Source: Hungatella_A sp034142505 (GTDB taxonomy: Bacteria > Bacillota > Clostridia > Lachnospirales > Lachnospiraceae). From it: a stretch of DNA of 64,000 nucleotides. A model generated the notes under the pieces. That model saw only the letters and a program-made list of their open reading frames with translations. It was not told where the DNA came from and did no database searches. The DNA lies in the NCBI GenBank assembly GCA_034142505.1, contig JAWZDV010000012.1, positions 62,001 to 126,000 on the forward strand. The letters are read 5' to 3'. This document shows, one piece after another, positions 63,943 through 64,000 of this stretch. Position 1 is the first letter of the stretch. Each line of letters begins with the position of its first letter. A program made the translations under genes and the position numbers.

Positions 63943-64000
63943 TCATACTACTGAATCACCTTCCTGGGATTTCTCATCCGCAGGCAGTGAAGCACTCTGT
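63943..64000 (-). CDS. 3' end of an unknown gene
   Basis: On the minus strand a frame open to the window edge reads SASLPADEKSQEGDSVV and ends with TGA at 63943. The following terminator supports a real gene end. Too little remains to name it. Confidence 0.4.
   Translation of the reverse strand, partial: QSASLPADEKSQEGDSVV

Noticed and set aside
1..64000. CRISPR array, tRNA or rRNA genes
   Set aside because: No regularly spaced direct repeats, cloverleaf motifs or conserved rRNA segments were seen by eye; a dedicated scan was not possible.

Overview
The window reads as a chromosomal segment from an anaerobic Clostridia bacterium, most likely a Lachnospiraceae member of the Enterocloster/Hungatella type. 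That is an inference from protein character, strong AGGAGG ribosome sites, about 50% GC in the backbone, and the mix of ABC importers, anaerobic-type sulfatases, YesM/YesN regulators and a selenium-linked molybdenum hydroxylase. Most genes are on the minus strand. No rRNA, tRNA or CRISPR array was seen.

Bases 1-14400 carry a purine-catabolism and selenium island. After a partial MBL-fold hydrolase and an AraC regulator come adenine deaminase (ade), the three xanthine dehydrogenase subunits (xdhC, xdhB, xdhA), an AzgA-type purine permease and guanine deaminase (guaD). guaD is preceded by a purine riboswitch and the permease by a second, unassigned structured leader. Next is a selenium cassette: a DUF3343 Se/S-carrier-like protein, a LysR regulator, a cysteine desulfurase-like enzyme and selD. 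Together they suggest deamination of adenine and guanine and oxidation of hypoxanthine/xanthine by an enzyme carrying labile selenium. A 17-bp dyad lies upstream of both selD and the DUF3343 gene.

Bases 14400-21640 are more AT-rich and look accessory: an AlkC-like DNA alkylation repair gene with its TetR regulator, a two-gene AAA15 ATPase/TOPRIM unit that resembles phage-defence systems, a pyridoxamine kinase, and a TetR-controlled ABC exporter. Bases 21660-30000 hold a PatB-like lyase, MFS and NhaC transporters with a divergent LysR, then glycogen phosphorylase and an AraC regulator. Bases 29985-35608 are a carbohydrate ABC importer, sulfatase and LacI locus.

Bases 35850-39070 are a decayed zone: an IS1182-like remnant, a very AT-rich fragment (DUF6483 protein, FMN reductase, 5'-truncated ABC transporter) that may be left from a peptide export or RiPP cluster, and a frameshifted IS150-like orfA. 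A large PstS-like lipoprotein follows, then a HigA antitoxin whose HigB toxin is broken.

Bases 42276-51534 look like one long operon driven by a near-consensus promoter: a branched-chain-amino-acid-type ABC importer followed by a DUF4432 epimerase-like protein, an amidohydrolase, an SDR oxidoreductase and a URO-D/MtaA-type methyltransferase. Its substrate is unknown. A GntR regulator lies upstream. Bases 52580-62000 carry a YesM/YesN two-component system and a NitT/TauT-type importer with two ATPases, two permeases and a sulfatase, probably for a sulfate ester or sulfonate. The window ends with guaB (IMP dehydrogenase) and the tail of one more minus-strand gene.
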